The notes under the pieces were generated by a model that had not been told where the DNA came from, did not search any database, and saw only the letters and a program-made list of their open reading frames with translations. Positions 60,306 through 64,000 of a DNA stretch of 64,000 nt are shown in pieces. The position numbers were made by a program, and so were the translations under genes. The stretch is from SZAS-7 sp964514655 (GTDB lineage: Bacteria; Chlamydiota; Chlamydiia; Chlamydiales; FEN-1388), in the NCBI GenBank assembly GCA_964514655.1, contig CAZEQY010000002.1, positions 128,382 to 192,381 on the forward strand, read 5' to 3'. Every line of letters begins with the position of its first letter. The stretch's first letter is position 1.

Positions 60306-61388
60306 CTACTTTCCATCATCTTGGCAATAATCATACCCGGAATGAATTTTTTTTGGTACACGAGCTGCACTTGAAATAATGTTTTCCAGTGTTTCGTTAT
60401 TCATAGCAACCTTAATTCCACCTGCCATCACGATAACTTTTTCCTCCAACGAGGTAGCTGAGATGTCATTTGCACCCCAACTAAGGATTTCCTTGGCTTC
60501 ATCGATGCCTACATAATTCCACAAAACTTTTATATTGCGGATGTTATCGAGCATAAGCCGCGATACGGCATAAATCCTTTTGATATCTTTTGGCTTAAGT
60601 CGTTCTTTTCGTTTGCCAAGGGCGTTATTTTCATCGTGATATTTCAGTGGCACAAAAGTTTGAAAGCCCTTTGTCTCATCCTGCAACTGTCTAACCTTGA
60701 TAAGGTGTTCGACGATATGTTCAAGCTCTTCAATATGTCCAAAAAGCATTGTGACATTAGAAGGCAGGCCCTTAGCATGGGCTATTTTGTGGATTTCTAA
60801 ATAGCGATCAGATGATATTTTACCGGGCGCTATTTTCTTTCTGATCTCTTCAACAAGTATTTCAGCGCCGCCACCGGGAAGTGACCCCAAGCCCCACGAA
60901 ATCATCCTGTCAAACACCTCTTCGACAGATATGTTATGTAGGCGAGCAAGAAAATCATACTCTACAGGAGTTAACGCCTTTATGTGCAGCTTCTGATCGA
61001 TTGCTTTTATGCGGGTAAAGACCTCTTTGTAGTAGTCTAGGTCGCAGTCTCTCCAAAGACCTCCCACAAGGTGAATTTCAGTCAGGTCCTTGTGCAAATT
61101 GGCGCGAATTTTTGCTTCCATCTCTTCTGGCTTAGTAAACCACGCATTTTTCCAGCCAGGCTTTGCATAAAAAGAACAAAAGGGACAATTAAGCTCACAC
61201 AGGTTTGTGGGGTATATATAGAGCGTAGATGCGTAATAGACAATATTTCCGGCGCGCTCTTTTCGTTTATAGTCAGCAAGTGTTTGTAGCGTTTCAAGAT
61301 CATCTGTTGCTAAAAGCGTTAAGGCATCGTCTTTATCTAGACGCACTCCACGATGCACCTTGTCAGCAATTTGAGTAAGTGTAGGCAT
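60306..61388 (-). CDS. mqnE: Aminofutalosine synthase (radical SAM)
   Basis: 360 aa from the ATG at 61388, with AAGGTG upstream. Radical-SAM CxxxCxxC is visible in NLCELNCPFCSFY. MqnE-type blocks follow: TEIHLVGGL, HIKALTPVEYDFLA, SLPGGGAEI, NVTMLFGHIEE, RLMLDNIRNIK and WGANDISATSLEEKV. It adds an adenosyl radical to enolpyruvyl-benzoate to give aminofutalosine. The wording fits MqnE better than MqnC. It is the first gene of the operon mqnE-mqnA-menG-maf-HEAT; mqnB, mqnC and mqnD are not in the window. Confidence 0.92.
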   Translation of the reverse strand: MPTLTQIADKVHRGVRLDKDDALTLLATDDLETLQTLADYKRKERAGNIVYYASTLYIYPTNLCELNCPFCSFYAKPGWKNAWFTKPEEMEAKIRANLHKDLTEIHLVGGLWRDCDLDYYKEVFTRIKAIDQKLHIKALTPVEYDFLARLHNISVEEVFDRMISWGLGSLPGGGAEILVEEIRKKIAPGKISSDRYLEIHKIAHAKGLPSNVTMLFGHIEELEHIVEHLIKVRQLQDETKGFQTFVPLKYHDENNALGKRKERLKPKDIKRIYAVSRLMLDNIRNIKVLWNYVGIDEAKEILSWGANDISATSLEEKVIVMAGGIKVAMNNETLENIISSAARVPKKIHSGYDYCQDDGK

Positions 61389-61451
61389 ATCACACCTTGT
61401 TAAATCTGAAGCAGTATGCAACAAAAGTGTTTTTTGGTATTACTGTATTTT

Positions 61452-62531
61452 ATGGTAATTTGCTTCACAAACGCCCAAATTTTTCAGTCTGAAGGTTTTG
61501 TTCGCGGTGAGCTCTATGTAAAAGATGGAGTCATCATTGCACCTGAAACTGCTGACAAAGTCTATGACTGTCAGGATATGTTTCTTTGCCCGGGGCTGAT
61601 TGACCTGCAGGTAAATGGCATAGCAGGTCACGACTTTACAACAAGTCTTGATACAATTCATGAGGCATCACTTGCTCTTGCTGCCGGCGGCGTTACAAGC
61701 TTTTTAGCCACAGTAGTAAGTCAGCCGCTTAACCGCTATAGAGAAATCATAAAAAAGGCCAAAAAGGGCGATTATGGATGCCTTGGGCTACATTTAGAGG
61801 GCCCCCATATCAACCCCAAACGAAGAGGGGCCCATCCTTTTAATGCCGTACTAGAAGAATGTGCCATAGAATTTTGGGAAGAGGTGCTTGATCCATCTGT
61901 GGTAAAGATGGTTACTCTTGCTCCAGAATGCAAAAGAAGCTCTGAATTTATTGAACTTCTTACAAGGCGAGGCATTTTAGTAGCTATAGGTCATACGCAA
62001 GCTAGCTTTGATGAAATCAACAACGCAAAACTTCATGGCGCAAAGCTTGCAACACACCTCTTTAATGCCATGCAACCCTTTCACCAACGCTCTCCAGGCG
62101 TTGTAGGCTATGTGCTTGGCGAAAAAAAGCTCTCGTATTCCCTCATCGTAGACGGCGTACATCTGCACGCTGACACTGTTGCCTTATCATTTAATGCCCA
62201 CCCAGAGGGACTCGTACTTGTAAGTGACTCAAGTGCAAGGACGCTCGCAGGACATGAACTTGCGCTACATGAAGGCCGCAAGGTGCTTCCCGGCACAGAT
62301 ATCATTGCCGGCTCAAACTGCACGCTCTTAGATGCTGTAAACCTGCTGCATAGACAGACAGAGTGCAGCTTTCACTTTGCAATACGAGCTGCAAGTACAA
62401 AACCCGCAGAACTTCTGGGTCTGCCCACAAAAGGCAAGCTCCAGGAGGGCTTTGACGCCGACCTCATTGTCCTGGACGAAACGGGTTCCACCGCCCGCAC
62501 CTTCCTCGCCGGCAAACAAACTTTTCCTTAA
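61452..62531 (+). CDS. nagA: N-acetylglucosamine-6-phosphate deacetylase
   Basis: 359 aa from the ATG at 61452, where family homology begins (FTNAQIFQSEGF); an upstream ATG at 61416 would add 12 hydrophobic residues. An amidohydrolase with the metal and substrate motifs CPGLIDLQVNGIAGHDF, HLEGPHINPKRRGAHP, GHTQASFDEI, THLFNAMQPFHQRSPG and LVSDSSA (catalytic Asp). It converts GlcNAc-6-P to GlcN-6-P, for amino-sugar recycling or use of host GlcNAc. No nagB is adjacent. It is divergent from mqnE. Confidence 0.9.
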   Translation: MVICFTNAQIFQSEGFVRGELYVKDGVIIAPETADKVYDCQDMFLCPGLIDLQVNGIAGHDFTTSLDTIHEASLALAAGGVTSFLATVVSQPLNRYREIIKKAKKGDYGCLGLHLEGPHINPKRRGAHPFNAVLEECAIEFWEEVLDPSVVKMVTLAPECKRSSEFIELLTRRGILVAIGHTQASFDEINNAKLHGAKLATHLFNAMQPFHQRSPGVVGYVLGEKKLSYSLIVDGVHLHADTVALSFNAHPEGLVLVSDSSARTLAGHELALHEGRKVLPGTDIIAGSNCTLLDAVNLLHRQTECSFHFAIRAASTKPAELLGLPTKGKLQEGFDADLIVLDETGSTARTFLAGKQTFP

Positions 62532-62577
62532 TACGCGCAATTTGCTATCATAGAGGTCTTTTAGTGGTAGGAGCTGT

Positions 62578-63885
62578 ATGCTGTTTTCGCTTTTTTATGA
62601 AATTGGGCTGTTTTTGGCATTTTTGGTGGCGCTGCCTAAGGCGCTATATGAGTGCCTTCGCTATGGTAAGCATAAAACTAACTTTTTAAAACGGCTTGGT
62701 TTTGGATTTCCTAAGGTGGTAAAGAAGGCAAATGGCCCATTAGTTTGGGTGCATGCAGTTTCGGTAGGGGAGTGCCATGTTGCAAACCCCTTGATAAAGC
62801 GGCTGAAAGCTGAAATGCCTGACGCCACATTTTTGGTATCATCTGTCTCAGAAACAGGCCATGCTGAAGCAAAAAAGAGCATTCAGGCAGACTATCATGT
62901 CTATTTGCCTTTTGACTTTTACCTACCTGTCAAGTACGTGCTATCTCAAGCAAAGCCCGATATTGTTATACTCTGTGAAGGGGACTTTTGGTACCGCTTT
63001 TTAAAAGAATCAAAAAAGCAAGGTGCCATCACATGCGTTGTCAACGGCAAGGTGTCAGAGCGCTCTATGCAAAACTTTTGCCATTTTAGCTTTTTTACAA
63101 AGCGCTTATTTTCGTACATTGACCATCTTTCCTTACAAAGCGAGCTTTATAAAGAGCGCTTTTTGCGTATGGGGATTGCAGCTTCTAAAATTGCCGTCAC
63201 AGGCAACCTAAAGTGCGACGCATTGCCTACACCTGTTAGCGAAGCCGAAATTCAAGCGCTTAGAGTAAAAATGCAGCTCACAGCTGATGACAAGGTACTT
63301 GTTATTGGCTCTACGCATGATCCAGAAGAAGAATTACTCTTGTCCCAACTTGCGCCACTTCAGGCCAAATTTCCGAACCTTAAGCTAATTATCGCTCCAA
63401 GGCATCCTGAGCGCTTTGAAGTTGTGAAAACGATATTAGAAAAGCACAACCTCTCATACGGCACATGGACCCAAGGATCTAAGACAGAACGGCCCCAAAG
63501 CTACCTCATAGACGCCATGGGCATCCTCAGAAAGTGCTACCAGCTAGCAGATATTGCCATAGTTGCAGGCAGCTTTACCGACAAAGTGGGCGGACACAAT
63601 ATTATGGAGCCACAAGCCTTTGGAATACCCGTTATATCAGGCCCACACATGCACTCCCAGCCACAGCTTATAGAATGTGCTAAATTTTATAACGCCATAC
63701 TCCAAATTGAAGGCAAGGATGTTGCAAGCGCTGTTGAAGAGCTTTTACAAGAACCAAAAAAATGCCAAGACCTAGGAAAACGTGCCCTAGATATGGTGAC
63801 AGCTCTGAAAGGCGCAACCGACCGCACGCGAAATGAACTATATCTGCTAGCTCCGCAATTCTTCACTTGTAATAAACAAGCCTAG
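62578..63885 (+). CDS. waaA: 3-deoxy-D-manno-octulosonic acid (Kdo) transferase
   Basis: A 435-aa membrane-anchored glycosyltransferase. An N-terminal hydrophobic anchor (LFSLFYEIGLFLAFLVALP) is followed by VHAVSVGECHVANPLI with the catalytic Glu, and by the GT-B C-terminal half (GSTHDPEEEL, APRHPERFE, GGHNIMEPQAFGIPVISGP). WaaA adds Kdo to lipid A; chlamydial versions are multifunctional and make the genus-specific Kdo epitope. TAGGAG precedes the ATG. How many residues this one adds cannot be read. Confidence 0.95.
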   Translation: MLFSLFYEIGLFLAFLVALPKALYECLRYGKHKTNFLKRLGFGFPKVVKKANGPLVWVHAVSVGECHVANPLIKRLKAEMPDATFLVSSVSETGHAEAKKSIQADYHVYLPFDFYLPVKYVLSQAKPDIVILCEGDFWYRFLKESKKQGAITCVVNGKVSERSMQNFCHFSFFTKRLFSYIDHLSLQSELYKERFLRMGIAASKIAVTGNLKCDALPTPVSEAEIQALRVKMQLTADDKVLVIGSTHDPEEELLLSQLAPLQAKFPNLKLIIAPRHPERFEVVKTILEKHNLSYGTWTQGSKTERPQSYLIDAMGILRKCYQLADIAIVAGSFTDKVGGHNIMEPQAFGIPVISGPHMHSQPQLIECAKFYNAILQIEGKDVASAVEELLQEPKKCQDLGKRALDMVTALKGATDRTRNELYLLAPQFFTCNKQA

Positions 63886-63910
63886 CAGGTTATACTGATT
63901 GCACAATTAC

Positions 63911-63983
63911 CGCGGGGTGGAGCAGGGGTTAGCTCGTTGGGCTCATAACCCAAAGGTCGGAGGTTCGAATCCTTCCCCCGCTA
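63911..63983 (+). tRNA. Initiator tRNA-fMet (CAU)
   Basis: The cloverleaf is complete: acceptor cgcgggg / ccccgct, anticodon loop ctcataa (CAU), T-arm ggagg-ttcgaat-ccttc and discriminator A. Two initiator features are visible: the first acceptor pair is mismatched (C1 opposite U72), and the anticodon stem ends in three G-C pairs (ggg/ccc). The 3' CCA is not encoded. The tRNA lies 25 bases after waaA. Confidence 0.95.
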
Positions 63984-64000
63984 ATCAGGCCTTGGGCTAC

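Noticed and set aside
60306..61388. MqnC or biotin synthase
   Set aside because: The GGL, SLPGGGAEI, MLFGHIEE and RLMLDNI blocks fit aminofutalosine synthase MqnE better.
63911..63983. Elongator tRNA-Met or tRNA-Ile (CAU)
   Set aside because: The mismatched first acceptor pair and three G-C pairs in the anticodon stem are initiator features.

Overview
The window is a piece of the chromosome of a bacterium in the phylum Chlamydiae, almost certainly outside the family Chlamydiaceae. The strongest evidence is gene order. The block acpP-fabG-fabH-recR-bamA-skp-lpxD-(unknown gene)-pdhABC follows the order I recall for Chlamydia trachomatis CT236-CT247, except that fabD is missing and the pdh genes are inverted. 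The block mqnE-mqnA-menG matches CT426-CT428. A compact chaperone/translocator operon resembles the CT576-CT579 type III secretion (T3S) translocon locus. Several genes are not typical of reduced Chlamydiaceae genomes: a near-complete arginine succinyltransferase (AST) operon, MFS and MgtE transporters, nagA, and a large set of eukaryote-like effector candidates. These point to an environmental or amoeba-associated chlamydia. I cannot name the genus.

Layout. 0-7 kb: an MFS exporter, a YdiJ/GlcD-type FAD + Fe-S dehydrogenase, three small unknown genes and a choline-kinase/APH-like protein with a signal-like N-terminus. 7-12.2 kb: a 1079-aa protein ending in a convincing HECT E3 ubiquitin-ligase domain with catalytic Cys1045, followed by a 600-aa protein with an F-box-like segment. 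12.2-12.8 kb: nested palindromic repeats. 12.8-19.1 kb: the AST operon, with a carboxypeptidase G2-like M20 peptidase and no astE. 19.3-25.7 kb: nitroreductase, a membrane/coiled-coil protein, class II aldolase, a YyaL-type protein, a PEBP protein and a methyltransferase. 25.8-28.7 kb: a small proline-rich protein, then an operon of a T3S-chaperone-like TPR protein, an ankyrin-Fic protein and an apparent degenerate Fic relative. 28.7-33.4 kb: a TPR protein and a 690-aa protein with a CX5R phosphatase signature. 33.4-48.9 kb: housekeeping genes (typA, mgtE, fatty-acid genes, recR-bamA-skp-lpxD, pdhABC). 48.9-53 kb: an unknown gene, a methyltransferase and the translocon operon. 53-64 kb: ruvB, a SpoIID-like gene, an atypical Ser/Thr kinase, the menaquinone (futalosine) operon, nagA, waaA and an initiator tRNA.

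How the parts fit together. The housekeeping genes support the cell envelope (fatty acids, outer-membrane assembly, lipid A, Kdo, septal glycan processing) and energy metabolism (PDH, menaquinone). The translocon operon implies T3S. The HECT, F-box-like, ankyrin-Fic, CX5R and kinase proteins are candidate substrates acting on host ubiquitin, nucleotide-modification and phosphoinositide signalling. The AST operon would let the organism use host arginine as a source of nitrogen and carbon.

A second theme is repeats. At least seven large intergenic palindromes occur, mostly between convergent genes. Three belong to one CAGGATC-type family. The others are separate families with quasi-repetitive arms. 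All statements come from reading the sequence; no searches or structure predictions were run.
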